Source: Deltaproteobacteria bacterium (GTDB lineage Bacteria; Desulfobacterota; Desulfobacteria; Desulfobacterales; UBA5852). Taken from it: a DNA stretch of 64,000 bases. Where the stretch lies: NCBI GenBank assembly GCA_020444045.1, contig JAHLLS010000014.1, positions 62,001 through 126,000 on the forward strand, written 5' to 3'. The first letter of the stretch is position 1; each line of letters opens with the position of its first letter. Below the pieces are notes generated by a model. That model was not told the origin of the DNA. It saw only the letters and a program-made list of their open reading frames with translations, and ran no database searches. A program made the translations under genes and the position numbers. Positions 55,191 through 63,707 of the stretch are shown piece after piece.

Positions 55191-55433
55191 ATGCCGCACA
55201 TCATCGTCAAATGGTACCCGGGCCGAACCAAGGCCCAGAAGGAGGCTCTGGCCGAGGCCATCACGCGCGAAGTTGTAACCGTCGCCGGCTGTGCCGAAAG
55301 TTCCGTCTCGGTAGCGATCGAGGAAGTCGCCCCGGAAGACTGGGCGGAGGCTGTCTACCGCCCCGATATCCTTGGAAAGGAAAATAACCTGGTCCGCAAA
55401 CCGGGCTATAATCCGTTTGTCGATAAATCCTGA
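55191..55433 (+). CDS. 4-oxalocrotonate tautomerase family protein
   Basis: 80 residues. It starts MPHIIVKWYPGRTKAQKEAL; after removal of Met the Pro is the catalytic base of the tautomerase family. The rest is one beta-alpha-beta unit ending VRKPGYNP. Family members make trimers or hexamers and tautomerise keto-enol compounds; many short ones have no known substrate. GGGGAG lies before the ATG. It is 164 bp behind the MetF-like gene. Confidence 0.82.
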   Translation: MPHIIVKWYPGRTKAQKEALAEAITREVVTVAGCAESSVSVAIEEVAPEDWAEAVYRPDILGKENNLVRKPGYNPFVDKS

Positions 55434-55548
55434 TTTGTCTGGCATTTATGTTACCCATCAATGACCGCATAACAGGCAAATTGAGGCAGTGCAGCGGAGA
55501 GCCGACTTGGAGTTATTCTATGTTTTTTTGTTTCCCTTTTGTCACAAG

Positions 55549-55700
55549 GCTGAGCATCGGGACGGCGGATGGAAAAGACGCGGCGACTGTTTGAGCCCCG
55601 CGACCAGCGGGGCGAGTTTCGGCGCGGCCGGCCGCAGGCCCGACGCGCAGGCGAACCCGAAGGGCTCGTGACACGGGCGTCTTCTTTTGGGTACTTTTCT
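55549..55700. repeat. Dispersed GC-rich intergenic repeat, copy B (split)
   Basis: Same order of motifs as copy A: GACTGTTTGAGC, CGAGTTTC, CGACGCGCAGG and GACACGGGCGTCTTCTTTTG. Its terminal hairpin is split: the left arm TACTTTTCTT lies at 55692-55701 and the matching AAGAAAAGTA at 55849-55858, with the REP-like element between them. Confidence 0.7.
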
Positions 55701-55728
55701 TGATGGAATCGTAAAATGTCTTGAAGCC

Positions 55729-55797
55729 GTCACTCCCGCGAAGGCGGGAGTCCATAACCCATTGAATTTACTGGATCCCCGCCTGCGCGGGGATGAC
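55729..55797. repeat. REP-like inverted repeat inside copy B
   Basis: Outer arms GTCACTCCCGCG and CGCGGGGATGAC. The left unit CTCCCGCGAAGGCGGGAG and the right unit ATCCCCGCCTGCGCGGGGAT are both palindromic, joined by a TCCA...TGGA inner match. This matches the widespread class of ~70 bp elements containing CCCGCxxxxGCGGG seen in many proteobacteria. It appears to have landed in the loop of repeat copy B. Confidence 0.75.
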
Positions 55798-55939
55798 GAA
55801 AAGAATACTTCAGCAACTTATTACGAACTCATCTTTTCTTCGGCGAAGAAGAAAAGTAACGGTTCGGGAAAAAATTATCAAAATAGTAAAATTACCTTGC
55901 TCTCTAAAGACTCGCAATCAACAATTCAGGAGAAGAATA

Positions 55940-57058
55940 TTGCAACTCCCCCCCTTCGAACTGGAACGCTATTTTGCCCGCTACGAATTCTCCGCCCGCT
56001 ATCTCCTGTCCAGTTCGGACTGTGAACCGCTGACACTCAAAACACTTCTTGGTATGGCCGACGATCAACACCGCCGGATGTGGGATGAACTGACATTGGG
56101 GTATACCGAAAGTCCGGGACATCCCCTTCTGCGGGAAGCCATTGCGGGCTTGTACGAAAGCCTGGATGTTAAGGATACCCTGGTGGTGACGCCCGAAGAA
56201 GGGATATTCCTTGCGATGCAGGCCCTGCTGAAACCGGGCGACCATGTCGTCTGCACCTTTCCGGGCTACCAGTCCCTTTACGAAATTCCCCGGGCCATCG
56301 GTTGCCGGGTCTCCCTATGGGAACCCAGCGCATCGGAAGGCTGGCGGTTCCACCTGGATCGCCTGGAGACGCTGTTGCAACCCGACACGCGCCTGGTGGT
56401 GGTGAACTTTCCCCACAACCCCACCGGCGCCCTGCCAACCGTGGAAACCTTCGACGCCCTGGTCGGCCTGCTCCGGCAGCGGGGCATCTTCCTTTTCTGT
56501 GATGAAATGTATCGCGGACTCGAAATCGAACCCGGCGCCACCCTGCCGGCGGCCTGCGAAAGCTACGAACGGGCCATCACCCTTGGCGGGCTTTCCAAGA
56601 CCTACGGTCTGCCCGGGCTGCGCATCGGGTGGTTGGCAACCCGGGACCGGGATCTTATCACCCGCACCGCCCAACTGAAAGACTACACCACCATCTGTGC
56701 CAGTGCGCTCAGTGAGATCCTGGCCATCATGGCCCTGGACAACCAGGAGGCGATCGTCGCCGGCCAGCGCGACCGTCTTCTCGCCAACCTCAAGGCGCTG
56801 GAAACGTTCATGACAGCCCATGAAGACTGCTTCCACTGGCAGCGCCCCAAAGGGGGATCCATCTGTTTCCCCGGCCTCCGTCGCGCCGAAGGCGCCCAGG
56901 CCTTCTGCCGGACACTCGTCGAAAAAGCGGGCATCATGCTGCTGCCGTCTCCCCCTTTTCAGTTCGGTGATCAGCATGTGCGCATCGGGTTCGGGCGGCA
57001 GAATCTACCGGAAGTGCTCCAACGGTTCGAAGCCTACTTGTCGACCATCGACCGGTAA
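55940..57058 (+). CDS. PLP-dependent aminotransferase class I/II
   Basis: 372 residues from a TTG at 55940 with CAGGAG 8 nt upstream; the open frame runs 49 codons further but into repeat sequence. EEGIFLAMQALLKPGDHVVCTFPGYQSLYE, VVVNFPHNPTGALPTVE, FCDEMYRGLE and the PLP lysine loop GGLSKTYGLPGLRIGW are all intact. It transfers an amino group between an amino acid and a keto acid; the substrate is not predictable, although the family includes aspartate- and aromatic-type enzymes. Cytoplasmic dimer. Confidence 0.88.
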   Translation: MQLPPFELERYFARYEFSARYLLSSSDCEPLTLKTLLGMADDQHRRMWDELTLGYTESPGHPLLREAIAGLYESLDVKDTLVVTPEEGIFLAMQALLKPGDHVVCTFPGYQSLYEIPRAIGCRVSLWEPSASEGWRFHLDRLETLLQPDTRLVVVNFPHNPTGALPTVETFDALVGLLRQRGIFLFCDEMYRGLEIEPGATLPAACESYERAITLGGLSKTYGLPGLRIGWLATRDRDLITRTAQLKDYTTICASALSEILAIMALDNQEAIVAGQRDRLLANLKALETFMTAHEDCFHWQRPKGGSICFPGLRRAEGAQAFCRTLVEKAGIMLLPSPPFQFGDQHVRIGFGRQNLPEVLQRFEAYLSTIDR

Positions 57059-57315
57059 ACGATGCCGCACGCTCATGATAGAAGACGACAATGCGACCAA
57101 CCCCTCCCCCGAAACCACGCCTTAAGAAAATGCGATCGTCGGCAAGCCCTGCCTGTCCGCACGGTCGATGATGCCCCGCCGCATAGCCCCCGCCCCGCCA
57201 TAAACGAAACGGCCATGTTTCCCACGTCGATTTCGTACCCCACATATTTACATGGATGCCGATTCCATATAAAGAGTAGACCAATCAATCGGCTTTCAAG
57301 TAATCGCTAAAATTG

Positions 57316-57717
57316 ATGCGGAGGAGAGGGGCTTGTGGCATCCTGTTTAAAAAAATACTGTTTTTTGTCGGTATCGCCGTGGTGGTAAAAATCGCCTTCA
57401 CGTTCCCGGCTGTAAAGGTATTCGTCAAGCCGCACAACATCCTGACCATTGTCATCCTCCTGGGATTTCTCACGACCGGGCTGACCCTTGAAACGGCCAG
57501 TATCGGGGAGCAATTCAAAAATATCCGGGTGTTGTCGGCCGCCCTGATATCGTCCCTGCTGCTATTCCCGGCCATCGCCTATTTTTTGGCGCGCCTGGTC
57601 TTCGATGCACCGCCGGACTCGGCCATCGGCGCCTTGATCATCGGCGCGGCGCAGCGCTTCCAGGAACGAATGGCGAGCGATCACACATCGGCCTCGGCCA
57701 ATACGATCAGATGCTGA
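57316..57717 (+). pseudogene. Truncated bile-acid:sodium symporter family protein
   Basis: About 100 residues resemble the N-terminal membrane part of the BASS/ArsB-like family: FKKILFFVGIAVVVKIAF, PHNILTIVILLGFLTTGLTL, NIRVLSAALISSLLLFPAIA, and ALIIGAA at the start of the next helix. Full-length proteins have ~330 residues and about nine helices. After ALIIGAA the frame ends in unrelated QRFQERMASDHTSASANTIRC and a stop, so the rest was deleted. The next gene starts 57 bp later. Function is probably lost. Confidence 0.65.
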
Positions 57718-57774
57718 ATGCATCGGGAAAGCGGCTATCGCTCACCCCTATCGAAAAACGGAGAATCGCCTATC

Positions 57775-58113
57775 ATGCAACAATCATCGACCGGACTGCC
57801 GGAACATATCGCCGGAATGCTATGCTACCTTTTGGGATGGATCAGCGGATTGGTCTTCTACCTGATTGAAAAACAGAGTGACTTCGTCAAATACCACGCC
57901 ACCCAATCCATCATCGTCTTCGGAGCACTGACCCTGGCCAGCATCATCCTGGGAACCCTTCCCTTTATCGGCGCCCTGCTGGCCCCGCTGCTTTCCCTGC
58001 TGGCGTTCGCCCTTTGGATCATTCTCATGATCAAAGCGTTTCAACATACGACATATAAATTGCCCTGGGCCGGCGACCTGGCCGAGAAATACGCCCGCAA
58101 AGACTTGATCTGA
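57775..58113 (+). CDS. DUF4870-type small membrane protein
   Basis: 112 residues from the ATG at 57775 (GGAG about 11 nt upstream). LPEHIAGMLCYLLGWISGLVFYLIEK, VKYHATQSIIVFGALTLAS and ALLAPLLSLLAFALWIILMIKAF give three or four membrane helices. The FVKYHATQS motif is typical of the DUF4870/YtjA-like family. Unknown function. Inner membrane. It follows the truncated symporter on the same strand. Confidence 0.78.
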   Translation: MQQSSTGLPEHIAGMLCYLLGWISGLVFYLIEKQSDFVKYHATQSIIVFGALTLASIILGTLPFIGALLAPLLSLLAFALWIILMIKAFQHTTYKLPWAGDLAEKYARKDLI

Positions 58114-58201
58114 ATCTCTCCAAGGGTCACCCGGAGGCGGCGGCCGCTGGCGGCCGCATCGATCCCGGGGGCGCGATCTTCCAGCGACTCAAGGAGGCCC
58201 T

Positions 58202-58726
58202 ATGATCTATCGTTTTAACGATCGGCAACCCGTTGTCGGCCAGGGAACCTATGTCAGCGAACTGGCAACCGTCATCGGGGACGTCGTCATCGGCGATAAT
58301 TGCTACATCGGCCACGGGGCCATTATCCGCGGCGACTATGGCCGAATTGAAATCGGCAACGGCACGGCCGTTGAAGAAGGAGTGATCATTCACTGCCCAC
58401 CGGGCGATGTGCAACGCATCGGCGAACGGGTTACCCTTGGCCACGGGGCCATCCTGCATGGCCGCGCCATTGGGGATTTGGTGGTGATCGGCATGGGGGC
58501 GATTCTCAGCATCTGGACCGACGTCGGTGAGCGGGCCATCGTGGCCGAAGGCAGCGTGGTCAAAGCCAACCAGGCGGTCCCCGCCGGCATGGTGGTGGCC
58601 GGCAATCCCGCCCGCACGGTTCGGGAAGTCACCGAAAAAGACACCGAACTGTGGGCCTATGGCAAGCAGGTCTATATCGACCTGGCGGCGCAATACCTCG
58701 CCCAGGGAATGGAACCGGTGGTCTGA
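58202..58726 (+). CDS. Gamma-carbonic anhydrase/PaaY-type hexapeptide-repeat protein
   Basis: 174 residues. A left-handed beta helix made of hexapeptides (VVIGDNCYIGHGAIIRGDYGRIEIGNGTAVEEGVIIH) with a C-terminal helix (KDTELWAYGKQVYIDLAAQYL). His residues in IHCPPGD and LGHGAILHG form the trimer's metal site as in gamma-class carbonic anhydrases. It could hydrate CO2 or act as a thioesterase-associated protein (PaaY). The RBS AAGGAGG lies 7 nt upstream. Stands alone between DUF4870 and the TPR gene. Confidence 0.88.
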   Translation: MIYRFNDRQPVVGQGTYVSELATVIGDVVIGDNCYIGHGAIIRGDYGRIEIGNGTAVEEGVIIHCPPGDVQRIGERVTLGHGAILHGRAIGDLVVIGMGAILSIWTDVGERAIVAEGSVVKANQAVPAGMVVAGNPARTVREVTEKDTELWAYGKQVYIDLAAQYLAQGMEPVV

Positions 58727-58842
58727 AGCCCTTAAATCGGACCTTCGCCGGCACCGGCGGATGGATTGTGTTGCCCCAGTTTTTGTAGTATTATCTTGCG
58801 TATACTGTAAAATGACGCCAACGCAAAGCACGGGTGAAGACC

Positions 58843-61386
58843 ATGACGACACGCACTGATAATCTGTTCATTCTGACAGTTCTGTTGGGCGCCCTCCTGA
58901 TCGTGCCAACAACGGCCGCGGCGACCCAAAACTGGTTCGAACAGGGGTTGGCGGCGCTAAAGGCCAAAGACTACCAGGCCGCCGTCGACAAATTTACCAT
59001 GGCCATCGAAGCGGTGCCCGATGATTTCGAAGCCCTCAACAACCGGGGCTTCGCCCGGATCTATACCGGCGACTACCGGGGCGCTATCGAAGATTGCAGC
59101 CGCTCTATCGCCATCAATCCCGGTTCGGCCAAAGCTTACAACAACAGGGGACTGGCCCGCCTGTTCACCGGTGAATTCGATGACGCGATTGCCGATTTCA
59201 ATCAGGCCATCGCCATCAACCCCCGCTATGTGGATGCCTACAGCAACCGCGGCCTGGCCTGGTCGCAAAAAGAAGACTACCCCCGAGCCATCGCCGACTG
59301 CACCGAGGCCCTGCATCTCAATCCCCGCGCCGCCAAAGCCCTTTACAGCCGAGGTTTTGCCCGGGACCGCCAGGGTGATCCCGGCGGTGCCATGCGGGAC
59401 TACATCCAGGTCTTGAAGGTCAATCCAGGCTATATCGAAGCCTTTAACAGCATGGCCTGGATCATGGCCACCTCGCCCGACGACCGCTTGCGCGACGGGC
59501 GGCGCGCCGTGGCCTACGCCGAAAAGGCGGTCGACAATTCACCCCCCGACATCAATTTCCTGGACACATTGGCTGCCGCCTATGCCGAAGCCGGACGCTT
59601 CGACGAAGCCATCGCCATCGAGAACCGAATCATATCCCTGCTGGCCAAGGCCCGGCAGCCCGACGCGATTCCAATGCACGTCAACCGAATGAACCATTAC
59701 GAAGAGGGCTGCCCCTACCGTGACCCCATCACCATTCAGTCGGTAAGTGCCGTCACCGACCTGCAAGGCGAACTGCAAGCCATCGACGACCTGGTCTTCG
59801 CGCCCGAATTGACACGCGTGGTTTACGCGACGCCCGAAGCCGTCCAAAGTATGACGGCCGAATCCTCCGTGAAAAACGATGCACCCCAACCCATGCTTGT
59901 GGCTCAAACCGCACCGACGTCCCCTGTAACCGTGCCCGAAGCCTTCAGCCAATCCATCCAGACGCCCCCCGATACGCCGGTCGAAATCACGCTCAACGCT
60001 GAACCCGATGATAATGCCGCGCTGGCCTTTGACATCGAAACCGTACCCTACCAGGGCGCCCTGCAGGGCACCCTGCCGCACCTGATGTATACGCCCCGCC
60101 CCGGATTTGAAGGAGTTGACCGGTTCACCTTCCGGGCCCGCAACGCGGCCGGCCTCTCGAACCTGGCAACCATCACCATCATGGTGGCTGAGCCGGCGCC
60201 CGCACAAACCGGCGCGGAGGCACAACCCGACACCGATATAGCAACCGCCGCGCCCGAAGCGCCCGCCGATGCCCCCGCACCGATAGAAGAAACCCCACCA
60301 GCGGCCATGGCCGCACCGACAGCACCGGCCGTTGAACCGGCCTTAGAGCCGCGCATAGAGTCCACCACGGAGATAGACATGCCGGCCGCGGCACCCGCCG
60401 AGGCGACCGAATTACCGTCTGAACCGCCGGCCGCCGATCTTCCCGCCGGGGAACCCGCATCTGAAATAGCCGCTCCGACACCACCGGCCGCACCGGCGGC
60501 GGCCCCGTCTCCGGAACCGCCGCCATCCGTCGATCTGCCGACAGATGCCGCCTTCACCATCCAGGTCCGCTCCGTCAAGGAAGCCGCCGGTGCGGCCAAG
60601 ATCGTGGCCCAACTGCGTGAAAAAGGCCATGCCGCCTTCAGTCAAGCCGTCGAGGTTCCGGACAAGGGCCAATGGCACCGGATCTACATCAACGGATATC
60701 CTTCGCTTGAAACTGCCCGCGAAGCCCTCGCCAAACTCGACCCCGATCGCTTCAAGGGGGCGTTTGTCCGGCGTATGCCGGCTGGCATGGTTCCCCCCGC
60801 GCCTCCTGCGGAAACGCCGCAACCGGCGCCAGCGGCAGCCCCGGAACCGATCTCCGAACCCCCAGCATTACCGGCAGCGGAACCTGAGTCCGAAGCCGAC
60901 GGAGAGCGTCAGGCCATCGCTGTTTCCGGCACCTATCCCTATGCCTACCAGGTCAAATCCTATAAACAGAAGGAAGAGGCCTTTCAGCTGGGTATGGAGT
61001 TGACCACCCAGGGTCAGCGGGCCTTTATCGGCAGGGGTTCCATGGGATCGACCGGAGTGTGGTATCGGGTTTACATCGGATGCTACCAGACGCCCGAAGA
61101 GGCTGAAAAATACCGCGCCGATATCGCCCGCATCGGGTTTCCGGAGGCCTTCCTGACCCCCATTGCTTTAGCCATCGCTGTGACACCGGATGAAACGGAT
61201 CCGGCAGGGGAAACCTTGGAAAACCGCCTCATGGCCTCCGGCTTCCTGCCCTACCGACTGCCCGGCGAACGCGACAGCAACCCTTCCATCGTCATGGTGG
61301 GGGGCTTTCGCCACCCCGACGACGCCGCCCAGGTGCTGGCCGCGCTGGAACAGTCCGGGTTCAAGGGGAAGCTGAAACCCCGCTGA
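58843..61386 (+). CDS. Periplasmic TPR / cadherin-like / SPOR repeat protein
   Basis: 847 residues from the ATG at 58843 (a GTG at 58834 is also possible). Signal peptide about 1-25 (FILTVLLGALLIVPTTAAA). Five TPR units (about 30-205, for example NNRGFARIYTGDYRGAIEDC and NNRGLARLFTGEFDDAIADF). A cadherin-like beta domain (about 370-445, ending FEGVDRFTFRARNAAGLSN). A Pro/Ala-rich linker (445-565). Then SPOR-like units: AFTIQVRSVKEAAGAAKIVA, PYAYQVKSYKQKEEAFQLGM and a partial third, SIVMVGGFRHPDDAAQVLAA. SPOR binds denuded peptidoglycan, so it may scaffold division- or envelope-related proteins. Confidence 0.85.
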   Translation: MTTRTDNLFILTVLLGALLIVPTTAAATQNWFEQGLAALKAKDYQAAVDKFTMAIEAVPDDFEALNNRGFARIYTGDYRGAIEDCSRSIAINPGSAKAYNNRGLARLFTGEFDDAIADFNQAIAINPRYVDAYSNRGLAWSQKEDYPRAIADCTEALHLNPRAAKALYSRGFARDRQGDPGGAMRDYIQVLKVNPGYIEAFNSMAWIMATSPDDRLRDGRRAVAYAEKAVDNSPPDINFLDTLAAAYAEAGRFDEAIAIENRIISLLAKARQPDAIPMHVNRMNHYEEGCPYRDPITIQSVSAVTDLQGELQAIDDLVFAPELTRVVYATPEAVQSMTAESSVKNDAPQPMLVAQTAPTSPVTVPEAFSQSIQTPPDTPVEITLNAEPDDNAALAFDIETVPYQGALQGTLPHLMYTPRPGFEGVDRFTFRARNAAGLSNLATITIMVAEPAPAQTGAEAQPDTDIATAAPEAPADAPAPIEETPPAAMAAPTAPAVEPALEPRIESTTEIDMPAAAPAEATELPSEPPAADLPAGEPASEIAAPTPPAAPAAAPSPEPPPSVDLPTDAAFTIQVRSVKEAAGAAKIVAQLREKGHAAFSQAVEVPDKGQWHRIYINGYPSLETAREALAKLDPDRFKGAFVRRMPAGMVPPAPPAETPQPAPAAAPEPISEPPALPAAEPESEADGERQAIAVSGTYPYAYQVKSYKQKEEAFQLGMELTTQGQRAFIGRGSMGSTGVWYRVYIGCYQTPEEAEKYRADIARIGFPEAFLTPIALAIAVTPDETDPAGETLENRLMASGFLPYRLPGERDSNPSIVMVGGFRHPDDAAQVLAALEQSGFKGKLKPR

Positions 61387-61400
61387 TAACGCTGTCCTGA

Positions 61401-61505
61401 TAAACTTGGAAATCGAAAGAGACGGGAATAAGCAAGCGGACTGTCTGAGCCCGCCACGAAACGGACAAATTTCCGCGCGTTCCGGCCGCAGCGAAGACGC
61501 TCAGG
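61401..61505. repeat. Dispersed GC-rich intergenic repeat, copy C (partial)
   Basis: GGACTGTCTGAGC and the GC-rich middle match copies A and B, but the GACACGGGCG end is absent, so only the first part remains. It fills most of the 130 bp between the TPR/SPOR gene and trmO. Confidence 0.6.
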
Positions 61506-61516
61506 ATAAGATCATC

Positions 61517-61936
61517 ATGCAAATAACCTTACAACCCATTGGAACAGCGCACACGGATGAGGAGAGCATTCCCCGGCACTGGACGGTGTCGGATGTGGAA
61601 GGCACGCTGGTGATCGACTCCGCGTATAGTGAAGGGCTTTCGGACATTGCCGCCGGGCAGCGCATTGTCGTGCTCTTCCATTTCCACAAGAGCCCCCCGT
61701 TCTCACGCGATCTTTTGAAGCAAACCCCACCCCACCGGGGGCAGCTCCTGGGTGTGTTCAGCATCTGTTCGCCCAGGCGACCCAATCCGATCGGGTTGTC
61801 GGTGCTGGAGGTATTGGCAAGGGGCGAGAACGTGTTGCGTGTGCGTGGCATGGACATGCTCGACGGCACGCCCATCCTCGATATAAAACCCTTCGTCGTT
61901 AACGAGGATACCCTGCCGAGCCGGAAGGGAAAGTAA
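61517..61936 (+). CDS. TrmO/TsaA-type tRNA m6t6A37 methyltransferase-like protein
   Basis: 139 residues from the ATG at 61517 (AGGATAAG upstream). MQITLQPIGTAHT is the TsaA/VirR-like start; then IVVLFHFHKSPPF, RGQLLGVFSICSPRRPNPIGLSVLEV and GMDMLDGTPILDIKPFV, the SAM-binding and oligomer motifs of the TrmO domain. It corresponds to the TrmO catalytic domain without the C-terminal extension of E. coli (235 residues). The family N6-methylates t6A37 in tRNA; short members may have other targets. Convergent with the FAD gene. Confidence 0.82.
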   Translation: MQITLQPIGTAHTDEESIPRHWTVSDVEGTLVIDSAYSEGLSDIAAGQRIVVLFHFHKSPPFSRDLLKQTPPHRGQLLGVFSICSPRRPNPIGLSVLEVLARGENVLRVRGMDMLDGTPILDIKPFVVNEDTLPSRKGK

Positions 61937-62019
61937 TCGCGCCCCCTCGGCCCCATACCCCGAAATTAGCATTCCCCTCGCATGAAGCATCTATTTCCTC
62001 GGGCGGGATAGATCGTCTG

Positions 62020-63612
62020 TCAGGCAGCGTGGACCGTCTCGCTCGGGTGATGGGATACCGTCGGCCTTCCGGAACCGGCGGCCCCTTCGACACGGCTGTT
62101 AGTCAACCAGTGGGCATTGTTTTCTTCCGGGTAGTCGCTTCGGATAAAACATCCACGGCTTTCCAAGCGCGCCTGGCTGGCGACCGAAATTGCCCTGAGC
62201 ACCGTCGCCATGCTCAACAAATCCGTGCGGGCTCGTCTCTGTTCCGGCGGATCGACAGACAGCTCCAGGATACGGGGAACCAGACCATCAAGGCCATCAA
62301 GGCCCGCTTGCAGTCCGGCCGCACTGCGAACCACCCCGGCATGCTGCCATGCAATGGTCTGAAGGTTGCCGCGTAGCTCCCGTAGTGCGAGGCGATCCGG
62401 TGCCGCTGAAGAAGTCGCCGAAGCCTTTTCGTCGCAAGGTCCTTCATATCGGGGATTTCCACCAAACACGCCTGCAGCATGCGTACCGGCCAATTGACCG
62501 AACACCAGGCATTCGGCCAGGGCGTTGCCGCCCTTACGGCAGGCGCCATGTAGTCCCCAGGCGACTTCGCCGCAAGCAAACAGTCTTGAAAGATCCGTGG
62601 TGCCGGTGGGGTCGATGCGCACACCGCCCATCATGTAGTGAGCGGCCGGTGAAATGGCCACAGGCTGCGATCGAAAATCAAACCGTCGTTTTTTCAACAG
62701 CACCAAGGGATGGCGATTCCAGTGGGGGTCGGCAACACCTTGATAATCCATGTAAACCGGCCCTTTTTGCCACTCTTCGAACAAAACGGCAGACAACCAG
62801 TCCCGCCGGTTTCGGATGGCATGGTTAATGTCATCGATCCCGTATGCTTCAGCCAGATCCCTGCCATCTGTCGTCATAATGCGGCTCCCTTCAGGATGAG
62901 GGGAATTGAGCATCATGGAAGGCAAATGTGCCTGGGCCATCACAACGGGATAGTATTGCACAAACTCCATATCCCAGAGAGCCAGGCCGACATCTGCCGC
63001 CAGAGCATAGCCCTGACCCAGAGTCGATTTCTGGTTGTCGTTTCTCAGATAGAGCGCACCGGCGCCCCCCGTGGCGAGAATAACCGCTCCGGCACGCACC
63101 TCAACCGCCCGGCCTTCGCGGTTGAAGCCATTGATACCCGCCGCCCGCTTATCGGCTGTGAGAATTCGATCCACCCAGGTACCGCCCATACACACAATGC
63201 CATCATCATTGCGTACGCACCCTGCCAGAACCCGTGCCAGCCTGACGCCTGGAAATTCATCTCCCCCGCCTGCCGACAGGGAATAATGGTCTTTTTTTTC
63301 CGTTATCTGCAGTCCAAGTTTTCTCAGTCGATCGATGGCGTCAGGAAGTTCGGCCGCCACCTGCCTGGCCATCCATGGGCGGCCGAGGGATCGCCCGATT
63401 CTTAATGTGTCATCGACATATCTCGCTGAATCGTATCCCGCGGTCGGCCCTGAAAAGATACCGTTTGATAGTGCCGTATTGGTAGCCAGTCCCAGTTCGG
63501 TCCGATCCACGATCAGCACCCGGGCTCCCTGTGACCGGGCTGCCTGTGCTGCCGTCATGCCAGCCAGCCCACCACCGACGATCACGACATCTGTTTCATG
63601 TTTCCGAGTCAT
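62020..63612 (-). CDS. FAD-dependent oxidoreductase (fumarate reductase/aspartate oxidase type)
   Basis: 530 residues. DVVIVGGGLAGMTAAQAARSQGARVLIVD is the FAD Rossmann start, NTALSNGIFSGP the sugar region, GAVILATGGAGALYL and the late TDLSRLFACGEVAWGLHGACRKGGNAL complete the FAD site. HYMMGGVRIDPTGTT carries the substrate His. The C-terminal helical domain is that of succinate dehydrogenase/fumarate reductase flavoproteins and NadB, but no Fe-S subunit is adjacent. It may oxidise a dicarboxylate or amino acid. RBS CTGGAG. The amidase gene lies 95 bp upstream. Confidence 0.85.
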   Translation of the reverse strand: MTRKHETDVVIVGGGLAGMTAAQAARSQGARVLIVDRTELGLATNTALSNGIFSGPTAGYDSARYVDDTLRIGRSLGRPWMARQVAAELPDAIDRLRKLGLQITEKKDHYSLSAGGGDEFPGVRLARVLAGCVRNDDGIVCMGGTWVDRILTADKRAAGINGFNREGRAVEVRAGAVILATGGAGALYLRNDNQKSTLGQGYALAADVGLALWDMEFVQYYPVVMAQAHLPSMMLNSPHPEGSRIMTTDGRDLAEAYGIDDINHAIRNRRDWLSAVLFEEWQKGPVYMDYQGVADPHWNRHPLVLLKKRRFDFRSQPVAISPAAHYMMGGVRIDPTGTTDLSRLFACGEVAWGLHGACRKGGNALAECLVFGQLAGTHAAGVFGGNPRYEGPCDEKASATSSAAPDRLALRELRGNLQTIAWQHAGVVRSAAGLQAGLDGLDGLVPRILELSVDPPEQRRARTDLLSMATVLRAISVASQARLESRGCFIRSDYPEENNAHWLTNSRVEGAAGSGRPTVSHHPSETVHAA

Positions 63613-63707
63613 CCGTTTCTCCAGGGCATCGTTCTCGCATGGCCCCTTTGGCTATCCCCCTGTGTCAGGATAGTTGTTCACCCCTGATGAATCGGTTGCT
63701 CTCTGGG

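Larger units (their letters stand above)
55434..55939. other. 506-bp intergenic region filled by two repeats
   Basis: No gene. It contains repeat copy B (55549-55700), a REP-like inverted repeat (55729-55797) and a second hairpin (55833-55856). The last 80 bp carry the aminotransferase RBS. Confidence 0.6.

Noticed and set aside
58815..58842. c-di-GMP riboswitch-like string ACGCAAAGCACGGG before the TPR/SPOR gene
   Set aside because: Only a short fragment resembles the GEMM core; the paired stems and GAAA-type loop are missing.
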